A stretch of DNA of 64,000 nucleotides from CAYONP01 sp964405335 (GTDB lineage Bacteria > Armatimonadota > UBA10988). The DNA lies in the NCBI GenBank assembly GCA_964405335.1, contig CAYONP010000018.1, positions 8,544 through 72,543 on the forward strand. Direction: 5' to 3'. Under the pieces are notes generated by a model, which worked only from the letters and a program-made list of their open reading frames with translations, was not told where the DNA came from and made no database searches. This document shows positions 50,251 through 59,801 of this stretch, one piece after another. The translations under genes were made by a program, and so were the position numbers. Position 1 is the first letter of the stretch; each line of letters begins with the position of its first letter.

Positions 50251-51950
50251 GCGGGCACCTCGCCGGCCGGCCGGCACGGGCTGCCGACCAGTGCCAGCAA
50301 CCGCGCGAGGACCTGTTCGGCGGTGTGATGCGCCAGCACCTCTGCCCGGCCGGCGGCGGCGATGGCCTCGCGCTCGGCGGGATGGTGCAGGTAATGATCG
50401 ATCAGGTCGGCGGCCGTCTCGCGGGTGACCTCGATCAGATGCTCGCCGGCGATGAACGGGCCCGGCCGGGTCAGCGGTTCGCTGACCACGAAGCAGCCGC
50501 AGGCGAGCGCTTCGCTGACCCGCAGCTCGGTGTTCGGCTGCGGGGTGAAGTGGAGGTTGAGCACCACCCGAGCCCGGTTGAGCATGGCCACGAAGGCCTC
50601 GCCCCAGACGTTGGGCCAGGTCACCTCGAGGCCCGCGGCGGCCAGGTGGCGGGTCCAGGCGAGCCGATGCTCGCTGGCCGAGCCGACGAACAGCAGGTCG
50701 ATGTCGCGCTCGACCCCGAGCGGCCGGAACCGCCGCGGATCGACCGGCAGCGGCACCACGCCGCGGATGTTGCGGTGGCCCATCCACTCGAGGTAGGCGC
50801 GCGGATGCTCATCGTGCAGCACCACGTCGTCGACTCGCCGGGCGAGCGGGGCGAACTCGGCGTAACGGGTCTCGGCGTGCGCGCTGCTGCCCTCGAGGGT
50901 GGGCAGCACCTCGGGGCTGTAGAGCAGCGTGCGGCAGCGCACGCGGTCGAGCAGCTCGGGCGGCAGGCCGGCACCGCGGTCGATGATGGCGATGCTCTCG
51001 GCCGGCGCCTCGAGGAGGGTCAGGATCTGCGCCGGGTCGGCCGCGACGTCGACGCCGCGGGCGCGGTGGCCGGCGGCACGCGCCGCCCGCAGCAGCCCCT
51101 GGCCCATGAACACCGGGTTCATCTGCCCGACAATCAGCAGCTCGTGCCGCACGCGCGGCACCGGCCGGCGCGGCGCTACCCGCGGCTCGTCGGCCGCGTT
51201 GCACGCCGCACCGCGCGCGGCCCAGGGCAGGCCGCTGGCGACGAGCACCTCGCGCAGCTCGGCCGGCGGCTCGCCGCCGAGCGTCGCCAGCGCGCCGAGC
51301 CGGGGCCAGTTGCGGCGGCAGAAATCGATTTCGTCGGCCACGCTGCCCGGCGAACGCCAGCGGCCGCCGCGGCCGAGCTCGAGCACGAGCTGCGGGGCCG
51401 GGGGCAGTCCGGGCAGCGGCAGGTGATACCGATGAACCGTGTGATCGCGCCAGGCGCGGGGCAGGTCGTCGAGGCGCTCGATGGGATCGGGCGCGTAGAT
51501 ACCGGCCCGGCCGGTGACGCACCAGGCCAGCAGCCCACGTTCGGGTTCGCCGGCGATGACCGCCTCGACCAGTCCGTCATCGACCAGCCAGGCCACCTCG
51601 TCGGCAGCGCCGGGCCAGAGCAGCGCCACGCGGCTGCGCACGGCGACCTCGGCCAGCAGGTCCAGGTCGGCGGCAAAGCTGGCGGCCGACGAGGCAAAGG
51701 CGACGGCGTCGGGCGAGAGCTGGTCGAGCCGCTCGAGGAAGCCGCGCGTCGACTCGCCGGTGGCGAGCGAATCGACCAACGTGGCGGCGAGGCCGTGGTC
51801 GCAGAGCAGCGCCGTGGCGCTGGCCAGCTCCGCCGGCCAGGGCACCTCCGGGTCGTCCTCATCGACCACCCGCGGCGGGGCGGCGCCGGCGCGCAGGCCG
51901 CGCAGGCCGGCGTCGGTCTCCCACGGCGGATTGCAGACGAAGACCCTCAC
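50247..51950 (-). CDS. B12/radical-SAM-like N-terminus lacking the cluster cysteines, fused to CgeB-like glycosyltransferase
   Basis: 567 aa. Residues 1 to ~135 look like the cobalamin-binding start of B12-dependent radical SAM enzymes (MRVFVCNPPW, LCDHGLAATLVDSLATGE, ALLWPGAADEVAWLVDDGLV). Next comes the link IERLDDLPRAWRD (~155). Where radical SAM proteins have RGCP-x-x-C-x-F-C, this one reads ELGRGGRWRSPGSVADEIDF, with the three-cysteine loop deleted. From about residue 275 it is a GT-B glycosyltransferase (LLFVGSASEHRLAWTRHLAA, LNLHFTPQPNTELRVSEALA). It sits directly between a full radical-SAM gene and a second glycosyltransferase. The catalytic radical function is presumably lost. Confidence 0.7.
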   Translation of the reverse strand: MRVFVCNPPWETDAGLRGLRAGAAPPRVVDEDDPEVPWPAELASATALLCDHGLAATLVDSLATGESTRGFLERLDQLSPDAVAFASSAASFAADLDLLAEVAVRSRVALLWPGAADEVAWLVDDGLVEAVIAGEPERGLLAWCVTGRAGIYAPDPIERLDDLPRAWRDHTVHRYHLPLPGLPPAPQLVLELGRGGRWRSPGSVADEIDFCRRNWPRLGALATLGGEPPAELREVLVASGLPWAARGAACNAADEPRVAPRRPVPRVRHELLIVGQMNPVFMGQGLLRAARAAGHRARGVDVAADPAQILTLLEAPAESIAIIDRGAGLPPELLDRVRCRTLLYSPEVLPTLEGSSAHAETRYAEFAPLARRVDDVVLHDEHPRAYLEWMGHRNIRGVVPLPVDPRRFRPLGVERDIDLLFVGSASEHRLAWTRHLAAAGLEVTWPNVWGEAFVAMLNRARVVLNLHFTPQPNTELRVSEALACGCFVVSEPLTRPGPFIAGEHLIEVTRETAADLIDHYLHHPAEREAIAAAGRAEVLAHHTAEQVLARLLALVGSPCRPAGEVPA

Positions 51951-51969
51951 TCCGGCCCCCTTCGCTCGC

Positions 51970-54900
51970 TCAGACAGCCACCAGCTCGGGTCGTGGCGCG
52001 GCGACGGCGGGCATCTGCAGCGCGACGGCGATTTCGTCGTTGAACCCGCTGCACTGGCGCAGCAGGCGCAGCGGCTGCTCGGACTGCCAGGCCTCGAACC
52101 GCAGCGCCGCGCCGCGCCCGCCGGTGCCGTGCCAGAGCACGGTCATCACCCCGCCGGGCCGCAGTTTCGCCGCCGCGGTGTCAAGCAGCGTGTCGAGGTC
52201 GGCCCGGCCGTTGAGCGGCGTGAGCAACTGCAGCGACTCGACCGCGCCGTCGGCCAGGTCGGCGAGCTCGTCGGCGCGCACGCGCGCGGCGGCGGGCAGC
52301 TCGCGCTCGAGGGCGGCGAAGCAGTCGCGGGCAACGAGGTGCAGCAGCCACTGCCGGTGCGCCGAGCGGAGCGTCTCCTCGAGCTCCTCGCGGCTCATGT
52401 GCAGACCCTGGACGACGGTGTAGCGTGCGCCGTCGTACTGTTTCCAGTCGGTGGTCAGCAGCGTGCCGTCGGCCGACGCGTCGGCGAACATGCTGGTGCC
52501 GGGGAAGGGCGTCATGAGCGAGAACTGCACCGTGTCCGGGTCGAGCTCGACGGCCAGGTCGATGGTCTTCTGCGCGGTCTCGTGCGTCTCGCCCGGCCCG
52601 CCGAAGCTGAAGGTCAGGTGCACGCCGATGCCGAGCTCCTGGCAGTAACCGACGGTCTCGCGCACGCGCTCGAGGTCGAGTCCCTTACGGATGCGCTCCA
52701 TCATCGCCGGGTCGCCCGTCTCGACGCCGAACTTGAGCCCGACCACGCCGGCGCGGGCCATCGCCGCGAAGGCCTCGCGCGAGGAGGTATCGGCGCGGGC
52801 CATGGCGCAGATCGGCACGCCCAGCTCGGCGGCGGCGATCTGGTCGCACAGGTCGATGATCCGCTCGTTCTTGATGTTGAACGTGTCGTCGTCGAAGTAG
52901 ACCGCGCGGAAGCCGTAGCGCTCGACCAGCCACTTCATCTCGGCGACAATCTCGGCGTTGTCGCGGGTGCGGTAGTTCTGCCCGTCATAGACCACCTGCG
53001 GCCAGACGCAGAAGATGCACTGGTAAGGACAACCGCGGCTGGCGTGCATCTGCACGTTCGGCCAGGGCATGGCGTTGGCGAAGCTGTCGAAGTAGTTGTA
53101 CATCGGCAGCGTCACCCGCTCGGGCCAGGGGAACTCGCTCAGCTTGGGCAGCTTGCGGCGGTTCGGCTGGATGTGGACCGCGCCCTCGTCGTCGCGCCAG
53201 AGCAGGCCGGGGATGTCGTCCAGCGGCGCGCCGTCGCGCTGCGCGCGGAGCAGGTCGAGGAAGCTCGGCTCGAACTCGCCGAGCACCACCGCGTCGACCA
53301 TCGGCGCCTCGGCCATGATCTCGTTCGCCAGCGCTGTCGCGTGCGGGCCGCAGAAGACCACGTTGACCTGGCTGCCGAGCCGCTCCTTGAGCCGCAGGGC
53401 CCAGTCGAGGTCGAGCTCGTGCGAGGCGGTCGCGGTCTCCATCAGCACGATGTCGGGCGCCCAGCCCTCGAGCCGGTTGATGAACTCCTCGGCCAGCAGC
53501 CCCTCGGCAATCGCGTCGACGAGCAGCGTCTCGAACCCCTCATCGCGGCTCATCGCCGCCGCCGTGGCCAGGAAGAAGGGAAACGGCAGATAGGCCGGGA
53601 TCCGCTCGCCGCGCGCATCCTGGGTGAACGGCCAGCGGCTGCCGGCGCGCACGCCGATCCGCCCGTCCTCGCTCCACGGCGCGTTGACGATGGCCACGCG
53701 CAGGCCCGGCACATGCTCGCGCTCGGACTCGGCCCGCTCGTCGGCCAGTCGCAGGGCCGAGGCGCGGACCATGTTCCAGTACATCGCGTCGTACTGCTCC
53801 CACACCTCCCCGAGCAGCCGCAGCGCTGCGCTGACCGTCTCGGCGCAGCGGGCGGGCAGCTCGCACAGCGGGCTGGGCACGCCGTCGCCGTGCGCCGCGG
53901 CGATGGTCTGCTCGACCCGCTCCCAGGAGCAGAAGGCCGCCAGCGCCTCGTCCTCGGGCCGGCACGGAGCCGTCTCGTCATAGACCATCCGCCAAAGGTC
54001 GCGGCGAGGCTCGTACTCGGCCAGCACCGCGAACATGCCGAGGTAGACCGCGGTGTGGGTCTCGCGCACCGCCTGCCGCGCCTCGTCGGAGCAGCGGCGG
54101 GCCTTGAGCTGAAAGTCCTTCAGCACCCGCCAGGGCAGCCCGAGGAAGGTCAGGTAGGCCAGGTGGTGCGACCGGCGCTGGTTGTCGGTCTCCAGGTTCT
54201 GGTGGTGGCGGACCAGGTTCTCCTGCCGCTTGTGCAGCACGTCGCCGACGGTCGCCGTGTCGAAGATGCCGTGGAGGTGCTCGAAGTAGGGCACGTGGTA
54301 GCGCCAAGCGGTGTCGAGGATGCTCGCCACCGAGTCGCGCCGCAGGTGGCTGCAGCGGGCGGCCGGCTCGTAGGCCAGGCGGTAGCCGATGCCGCGCACA
54401 CGGCGCGAGGCCTCGCTGTCCTCGCCGTTGGTGCGGAACCGCTCGTCGAACCCGCCGGCGCGGAAGATCGCCTCGTGGCGCCAGACGCCGTTGCAGCCGT
54501 AGCACTCGGGCGCCTCGGCCAGCGGCGCGTCGCCGTGGTGCTGGGCGCAGTGGAGGCTGCGCCACTGGTTGGCCAGGCCGACGTCGTGGCGCTCGGTCAT
54601 CCGGCCCATCACGCCGCCGAGCGCCGCACCGGTCGCCTCACCGGCCTCGGCGGCCAGGCGCTCGGACTCGAAGTGCAGCATCAGCCGCTCGAGCCAGTGC
54701 GGATCGGGCACCACGTCGGAGTCGAGGGAGGCGAGGTACTCGCTGCGGCAGGTGGCGACCGCCACGTTCCGCACCCGCGCCAGCCCACCATTGCGCTCGA
54801 GCTGGACGATCCGGACGGGGAAGCGGGCGGCAACCGCGACCGAGTCGTCGGTCGAGCCGTCGTCGATGACCAGCAGCTCGGCCAGCGGGTAGCTCTGCGC

Positions 54901-55431
54901 CATCGCCGCGGGGAGCACGCGGTCGAGGTACCGCGCGGCGTTGTAGCACGGAATGTAGAGCGTCACCGAGCGGTCGGGAAAGACCGTCTCGAGCTCGGCC
55001 AGCGCGTCGGCCACGACGGGCTGGTCCGGCTCGATCAGCAGCGACTGCCGCGCCGCCTGCTTGGCGGCGTAAGGCAGGCCGGCCTGTTGATAGAACAGCA
55101 GCAGTTCGTTGACCGCGGTGGGGCTGTCCGGCGCTGCGGCCCAGGCGGCGTGGTAGTAGAGCTCGGCGCGGTCGAACTCGCCGGCGGCGGCGAACAGGTC
55201 GGCCAGGTGAATGAAGGCCTCGGGCTGGTCGCCGTCGGCGGCGACCGCCTGGCACAGCCGCATCTTCGCGGCGTGCGGCTCGCCCGCCTGATAGGCCAGC
55301 ACGCCGGCCAGGCAGAGCGCCGGGTAGTCGGCGGGATGGTCGGCCAGATGCTCGCCACAGAGCGCCGCGGCGCGGCGTAGTTCGCCGGCGTGCAGCGCGG
55401 TCAGCGCCCCCTCGAGGCGGCAGTCGCTCAT
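51970..55431 (-). CDS. Fusion protein: TPR, GT2 glycosyltransferase, B12-binding domain and radical SAM
   Basis: 1153 aa from ATG 55431 with AGGAG upstream. Residues ~1-130 are TPR-like. ~150-400 form a GT2 glycosyltransferase (VTLYIPCYNAARYLDRVLPA, LLVIDDGSTDDSVAV, ASLDSDVVPDPHWLERLMLH, GCNGVWRHEAIFRAGGFDER). ~400-575 is a helical linker. ~575-790 is a cobalamin-binding domain (LRVAIVNAPWSEDG, VVFCGPHATALANEI, VLGEFEPSFLDLL). ~795-1050 is a radical SAM core with cluster motif SRGCPYQCIFC (CxxxCxxC), YFDDDTFNIKNER and LTFSFGGPGETHETAQ. The C-terminal ~80 residues are a degenerate methyltransferase-like or unknown domain. Two enzyme activities that are normally separate are thus in one chain. 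Confidence 0.88.
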   Translation of the reverse strand: MSDCRLEGALTALHAGELRRAAALCGEHLADHPADYPALCLAGVLAYQAGEPHAAKMRLCQAVAADGDQPEAFIHLADLFAAAGEFDRAELYYHAAWAAAPDSPTAVNELLLFYQQAGLPYAAKQAARQSLLIEPDQPVVADALAELETVFPDRSVTLYIPCYNAARYLDRVLPAAMAQSYPLAELLVIDDGSTDDSVAVAARFPVRIVQLERNGGLARVRNVAVATCRSEYLASLDSDVVPDPHWLERLMLHFESERLAAEAGEATGAALGGVMGRMTERHDVGLANQWRSLHCAQHHGDAPLAEAPECYGCNGVWRHEAIFRAGGFDERFRTNGEDSEASRRVRGIGYRLAYEPAARCSHLRRDSVASILDTAWRYHVPYFEHLHGIFDTATVGDVLHKRQENLVRHHQNLETDNQRRSHHLAYLTFLGLPWRVLKDFQLKARRCSDEARQAVRETHTAVYLGMFAVLAEYEPRRDLWRMVYDETAPCRPEDEALAAFCSWERVEQTIAAAHGDGVPSPLCELPARCAETVSAALRLLGEVWEQYDAMYWNMVRASALRLADERAESEREHVPGLRVAIVNAPWSEDGRIGVRAGSRWPFTQDARGERIPAYLPFPFFLATAAAMSRDEGFETLLVDAIAEGLLAEEFINRLEGWAPDIVLMETATASHELDLDWALRLKERLGSQVNVVFCGPHATALANEIMAEAPMVDAVVLGEFEPSFLDLLRAQRDGAPLDDIPGLLWRDDEGAVHIQPNRRKLPKLSEFPWPERVTLPMYNYFDSFANAMPWPNVQMHASRGCPYQCIFCVWPQVVYDGQNYRTRDNAEIVAEMKWLVERYGFRAVYFDDDTFNIKNERIIDLCDQIAAAELGVPICAMARADTSSREAFAAMARAGVVGLKFGVETGDPAMMERIRKGLDLERVRETVGYCQELGIGVHLTFSFGGPGETHETAQKTIDLAVELDPDTVQFSLMTPFPGTSMFADASADGTLLTTDWKQYDGARYTVVQGLHMSREELEETLRSAHRQWLLHLVARDCFAALERELPAAARVRADELADLADGAVESLQLLTPLNGRADLDTLLDTAAAKLRPGGVMTVLWHGTGGRGAALRFEAWQSEQPLRLLRQCSGFNDEIAVALQMPAVAAPRPELVAV

Positions 55432-55597
55432 CCGGATACACTCCTGGCGACGGCCGGTGGCCGTCCGGTACAACCAGGATGTCGGCCGGCGTTCAGGCTG
55501 GATCATGGCCAAGATGGACCACGCCCGCGGCCGGAGCAGACGCAGCCATGCGGGTTCGCGAATCGGGGCTTAAGCGCCGGTGAGCCACCGCGCCGGA

Positions 55598-56710
55598 CTA
55601 CCGCGTCGCCGCCCATCGGCCCGCGGCGAGGAACTCGGCCGACCAGTCGCCGAAACGGCCCTGCTCGATCGCCCCGCGCATGGCCTGCATCATGGACTGG
55701 TAGAACCAGACGTTGTGGTAGGTCAGCAGCCGCGCGCCGAGGATCTCGTTGGCCTTGATCAGGTGCCGAAGATAGGCCCGCGAGTGGTGGCGGCAAGTGT
55801 GACAGGCGCAGGTCTCGTCGAGCGGCCTCGCATCGCGCTCGTACTGAGCGTTGCGCAGATTCAGGCGTCCGCTCGAGACCACCGCCGTGGCGGTGCGACC
55901 GAGGCGGGTGGGCAGCACGCAATCGAACATGTCGCAGCCGGCGGCGACCGCGCCGAGGATGTCCTCGGGCCAGCCGACGCCCATCAGGTAGCGCGGCCGG
56001 TCGGCCGGCAACATGTCGGGCACCGTCTCGACCACCGCCTGTGACTGCTCGCCCGGCTCGCCGACGCTGACCCCACCGATGGCGTAACCGGGCAGGTCGA
56101 GCGCGCACAGCGAGGCGGCGCACTCGCGCCGGCGGTCGAGGCAATAGCCGCCCTGGACGATGGCGAACAGCGCTTGATCGGTCGTCTGCGCGGCCCGGCA
56201 GCGGGCGGCCCAGGCGATCGAGCGGTCCATCGCCTGGCGGTAGCGGTCGTCCGGCTCGCCCCAGCCGGCCAGGTCGTCGAGGCACATGATGATGTCGGCG
56301 CCGAGCTGCTCCTGCACCGCCACGGCGCGCTCGGGCGTGAGGCGGTGCGTCGCGCCGTCGAGGTGCGATTGGAACTCGACCCCGTCGTCGTCGAGCCGCC
56401 GTAGGCCCTTGAGCGAGTAGACCTGAAACCCACCGCTGTCGGTCAGGATGCCGCCCGACCAGCCCGAAAAGCGGTGCAGCCCGCCCAGCTCGGCGACCAC
56501 CTCGCTGCCGGGGCGGAGAAACAGGTGGTAGGTGTTGGCCAGCACCATCTGCGCGCCGGTTGCCGCCACCTCGTCCCAGGTCAGCGACTTGACCGTCGCC
56601 TGCGTGCCAACCGGCATGAAGGCCGGCGTGTCGACCGACCCGTGCGGCGTGGTCAGCACCCCGCGGCGGGCGCGGCCGTCGGTCTGCTGAACGGCGAACG
56701 TGATGCCCAT
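55598..56710 (-). CDS. tgt: tRNA-guanine(34) transglycosylase
   Basis: 370 aa. Replaces guanine 34 in GUN-anticodon tRNAs by preQ1. Catalytic elements: ANTYHLFLRPG, ILTDSGGFQVYSL (Asp), GGVSVGEPGEQ, FDCVLPTRLGRTATA (Asp nucleophile region) and the zinc site CACHTCRHHSRAYLRHLIKA. Length is usual. Starts with ATG 56710 whose A overlaps the stop of pncA. Other queuosine genes are absent from the window. Confidence 0.95.
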   Translation of the reverse strand: MGITFAVQQTDGRARRGVLTTPHGSVDTPAFMPVGTQATVKSLTWDEVAATGAQMVLANTYHLFLRPGSEVVAELGGLHRFSGWSGGILTDSGGFQVYSLKGLRRLDDDGVEFQSHLDGATHRLTPERAVAVQEQLGADIIMCLDDLAGWGEPDDRYRQAMDRSIAWAARCRAAQTTDQALFAIVQGGYCLDRRRECAASLCALDLPGYAIGGVSVGEPGEQSQAVVETVPDMLPADRPRYLMGVGWPEDILGAVAAGCDMFDCVLPTRLGRTATAVVSSGRLNLRNAQYERDARPLDETCACHTCRHHSRAYLRHLIKANEILGARLLTYHNVWFYQSMMQAMRGAIEQGRFGDWSAEFLAAGRWAATR

Positions 56711-57279
56711 CAGCCGAGCAGCTCGACCGACACAATGCGCCGCGCGCCGGCGCGAGCCATCTCGTCCAGCGCGCGTTCGCCGTCACCGGGGTTCACGTCG
56801 ACGGCGCGCACGGCGTCGGTGATGACATGGGTCACGAACCCGGCGCGCAGTGAGTCGAGCACCGTGTTGAGCACGCAGTAGTCGGTCGCCAGGCCGCCGA
56901 CGAAGACGCGCTCGACGCCCCGTTCACGCAGCGCGGCGGCGAGGTCGGGCTCGCCGGCGAAGCCGCTGTAGGCGTCGCGCTCGGTCGCCGTGCCCTTGGC
57001 GATGTGCAGGCTCACGCGGCTCAGGTCGAGGTCGGGGTGGAATTCGGCGCCCGGCGTGCCGGCGACGCAGTGCGGCGGCCACGGCCCGCCGGCGGCGGCG
57101 AAGCTGCAGTGGTCGGGCGGGTGCAGGTCGCGGGTGGCGACGACGGTGGCGAACCGCGCGGCGAGCGCGTTGAGCGGCGCCACCACGGCGTCGCCGTCGG
57201 GCACGGCGAGGGCGCCGCCGGGGCAGAAGTCGTTCTGCACATCGACGATGATCAGCGCGTCGTGGTCGGTCAGCTCCAT
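56710..57279 (-). CDS. pncA: Nicotinamidase
   Basis: 189 aa. Hydrolyses nicotinamide to nicotinate in NAD recycling. Catalytic Asp in IIVDVQNDFCPGG, metal-binding DLHPPDHCSF, Lys in HIAKGTATERDAYS and Cys in GLATDYCVLNTVLDSLRAGF, as in isochorismatase-fold nicotinamidases. Upstream of tgt with TGATG overlap. Confidence 0.94.
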   Translation of the reverse strand: MELTDHDALIIVDVQNDFCPGGALAVPDGDAVVAPLNALAARFATVVATRDLHPPDHCSFAAAGGPWPPHCVAGTPGAEFHPDLDLSRVSLHIAKGTATERDAYSGFAGEPDLAAALRERGVERVFVGGLATDYCVLNTVLDSLRAGFVTHVITDAVRAVDVNPGDGERALDEMARAGARRIVSVELLG

Positions 57280-57393
57280 CGCCTGCTCCGCGGTGGACGC
57301 GGCTTCGCGGCGTTCGGCCGGCGCGGCGGCGATCCTCGTCCACCCGACAGGAGAACGCCGGGGCGATGGGAATCTGTGCCCAGGTGACGGTCG

Positions 57394-59295
57394 TTGCGCT
57401 CGCCCGCCGAATCTTCGCCTGCCCGCGGCGTGACCCTGCGCGCGCTCGCGCTGGGCGCGCTGCTGCTGGTGCCCAACGCCTTCTGGCTGGTGCAGATGGA
57501 GATGGGCCGCAGCGGCGGACCTTACCCGACCACCTTCTCGCTGTTCGGCAACGTGGTGCTCGCCCTGGCGTTACTGGTCGGCGCCAACCGGCTGCTCCTG
57601 CGCTGGCTGCCGCGCTGGGCGCTGAGCCAGGTCGAGCTGCTCTGCGTCTACCTCATGCTCTGCCTCGGCTCGTGCCTCGCCTCGGTCGACTTCCTCGACG
57701 TGCTGCTGCCGATGATCAGCCATCCGGAACGGTTCGCCAGCGATGTCAACCGGTACGAGGAGATCTTGCTGCCGCACCTGCCGCCGGGCTTCGCCGTCCG
57801 CAACGCCGATGCGCTGGTCGGTTACTACGAGGGCAACAGCAGCTTCTACCAGCGCGATCATTGGCTCGCCTGGCGCGGGCCGATTGTGCTCTGGAGCGTG
57901 TTCATCTTCGTCCTGCTCGGCGTCATGCTCTGCCTGGCTTATCTGGTGCGCCGGCGCTGGATCGAGCACGAGCGGCTGCCCTTCCCCATCCTTCAGGTGC
58001 CGCTCGGCATGACCGCGCCCGAGCCGGCCTTCTGGCGTGACCGCTCGATGTGGCTCGGCGTCGGCCTGGCCGGCTCGATCTGCCTGCTCAACGGCATCAG
58101 TCGGCTGGTGCCGGCGGTGCCGGCAATCGGTGTCAACGCGGTCAACGTCGGTCCGAGCGTGACCACGCCGCCGTGGAGCGCCATCGGCTGGACTCCCGTC
58201 TCGCTCTACCCCTTCGCCATCGGCCTGGCCTATCTGCTGCCGGTCGACCTGATGTTCAGTTGCTGGTTCTTCTACCTGTTGTTCAAGGTCGAGCGCGTCC
58301 TCGGCGCGCAGCTTGGGCTGTATGGAGCGATCCCGCGCTTCCCCTACGTCGAGGAGCAGTGTGCCGGAGGCTACCTGGCCGTGGCCGTGGCGGCGGTCTG
58401 GACCGGCCGGCGGTACTTCGCCGACCTGGCTCGGCGTGGCGAGCCGGGCGAGCGGCTGGCCCTGGCCGGCGCGGCCGGCGGGCTGCTCTTCCTGTGTTGG
58501 TTCTTCCACGCCGCCGGGCTGCGCTGGAGCACGGCGCTCGGCGCCTTTGGGGTCTACTTCGCCATCGCCTTTGCCTGCATGAGGATGCGCGCCGAGCTCG
58601 GCCCGCCGGCGCACGATCTCCACGGCGCCGGGCCCGAGCGGCTGTTCACCACCTTCTTCGGCACCGGCGCCTATCGGCCGCGCGAGCTAGTAGCGCTGAC
58701 CTACTTCTACTGGTTCAACCGGGCCTACCGCAGCATCCCGATTGCCCACATGCTCGAAGGCCTCAAGCTGGCCGAGCGGGAGCGGTTCAGCACCCGCGCC
58801 GTGCTCGCACCGCTCGCGCTGGCCACGGTGCTGGGCACGGCAGCGGGGTTCTGGGCGCACCTCCACCTCGGCTACGAGTGGGGGCTCAGCGCCAAGATGG
58901 CGCCGCACATGCGCCACTTCGGGGTCGAAGCGTTCGGCCGGCTCGAGAACTGGCTGAACCAGACCACGCGACCCGACCACGAGGCCACCGCGGCGATTCT
59001 GCTCGGCCTGCTCCAGGGCCTGGCGCTGCAGGCGATCCGGTTGCGCTGGAGCCGCTGGATGCTGCATCCGCTCGGCTTCGCGGTCAGCGGCAGCTACTCG
59101 ATGGGCATGATCTGGGTGCCGGTGCTGGTTAGCTGGTGCGTCAAGGCGTTCCTGCTCAAGTGGGGCGGGATCAGGGCCTACCGCCGCTCGCGGCCGTTCT
59201 TCATCGGGCTGATCCTCGGCGACTACTTCATCGGCTGCGCCTGGCCGATCTACGGCTGGATTGCCGGCGTGCCGACGTACAGCTTTCAGCAGTGA
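57394..59295 (+). CDS. Large polytopic membrane protein (DUF6785/DUF6784-like)
   Basis: 633 aa if TTG 57394 is used; the GTG at 57430 is also possible. About 14 hydrophobic helices. Long loops include PMISHPERFASDVNRYEEIL and YYEGNSSFYQRDHWLAWRGP. The Trp/Tyr-rich motifs (LRWSTALGAFGVYFAIAFAC; LTYFYWFNRAYRSIPIAHML; GYEWGLSAKMAPHMRHFG) and overall pattern fit the uncharacterised DUF6785/6784 proteins related to OPT transporters. Transport is likely; substrate unknown. Start has only a weak AGGTG site. Confidence 0.6.
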   Translation: MRSPAESSPARGVTLRALALGALLLVPNAFWLVQMEMGRSGGPYPTTFSLFGNVVLALALLVGANRLLLRWLPRWALSQVELLCVYLMLCLGSCLASVDFLDVLLPMISHPERFASDVNRYEEILLPHLPPGFAVRNADALVGYYEGNSSFYQRDHWLAWRGPIVLWSVFIFVLLGVMLCLAYLVRRRWIEHERLPFPILQVPLGMTAPEPAFWRDRSMWLGVGLAGSICLLNGISRLVPAVPAIGVNAVNVGPSVTTPPWSAIGWTPVSLYPFAIGLAYLLPVDLMFSCWFFYLLFKVERVLGAQLGLYGAIPRFPYVEEQCAGGYLAVAVAAVWTGRRYFADLARRGEPGERLALAGAAGGLLFLCWFFHAAGLRWSTALGAFGVYFAIAFACMRMRAELGPPAHDLHGAGPERLFTTFFGTGAYRPRELVALTYFYWFNRAYRSIPIAHMLEGLKLAERERFSTRAVLAPLALATVLGTAAGFWAHLHLGYEWGLSAKMAPHMRHFGVEAFGRLENWLNQTTRPDHEATAAILLGLLQGLALQAIRLRWSRWMLHPLGFAVSGSYSMGMIWVPVLVSWCVKAFLLKWGGIRAYRRSRPFFIGLILGDYFIGCAWPIYGWIAGVPTYSFQQ

Positions 59296-59312
59296 GCGAC
59301 ACGGGAGGTGTG

Positions 59313-59801
59313 ATGGCCGAGCGCGTGAGGCCGACGGTCTATCTGGAGACCAGTGTGGTGAGCTACGCCGCAGGCAGGCCGGTCCGCGATCGGCTTGTGG
59401 CGCTACGTCAGGAGATCACACGCGAGTGGGTGGCTCGCTGCATGCCACACTTCGATTGCCGTGTCTCCCAGGCAGTCATCGATGAGGCGGCACTTGGAGA
59501 CGCCACGGCAGCCGCGGAACGGCTGCGTCTGATCGCCGACGTTCCGCTGCTCGCCGTGACCGGCGATGCGGGATGGCTATCGGCGCGGCTCCTCGCCGAA
59601 GGCGCCCTTCCGAGCCACGCTCGCTATGATGCCCTGCACATCGCCATCGCCGCCGCTCACGGCATCGACTACCTGCTGACCTGGAACTGCAAGCACATCG
59701 CCAACGCTTGGTTCAGCAGAGGCATCGAGCAGGCTTGTCGCGATGCAGGCTTTGAGCCGCCTGTCATCTGTACCCCGGAGGAGCTGCAACGTGCGATCTG
59801 A
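59313..59801 (+). CDS. PIN-domain protein, probable VapC-type toxin
   Basis: 162 aa from ATG 59313 (GGGAGGTG upstream). PIN-like ribonuclease fold: VYLETSVVSYAAGRP (first acidic residue Glu instead of the usual Asp, then Ser), DCRVSQAVIDEAALGDATAA, and SHARYDALHIAIAAAHGIDY with LLTWNCKHIAN (second and third acidic groups and the characteristic WNCKHI). Followed and overlapped by a small antitoxin-like gene. Note the reversed order (toxin first). Probably cuts tRNA or rRNA when free. Confidence 0.82.
   Translation: MAERVRPTVYLETSVVSYAAGRPVRDRLVALRQEITREWVARCMPHFDCRVSQAVIDEAALGDATAAAERLRLIADVPLLAVTGDAGWLSARLLAEGALPSHARYDALHIAIAAAHGIDYLLTWNCKHIANAWFSRGIEQACRDAGFEPPVICTPEELQRAI

Noticed and set aside
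51514..55380. 1288-codon open frame on the plus strand opposite the radical SAM genes
   Set aside because: It spans two genes on the other strand, and reads as low-complexity Arg/Gly/Gln/Val-rich sequence; a shadow of the real genes.
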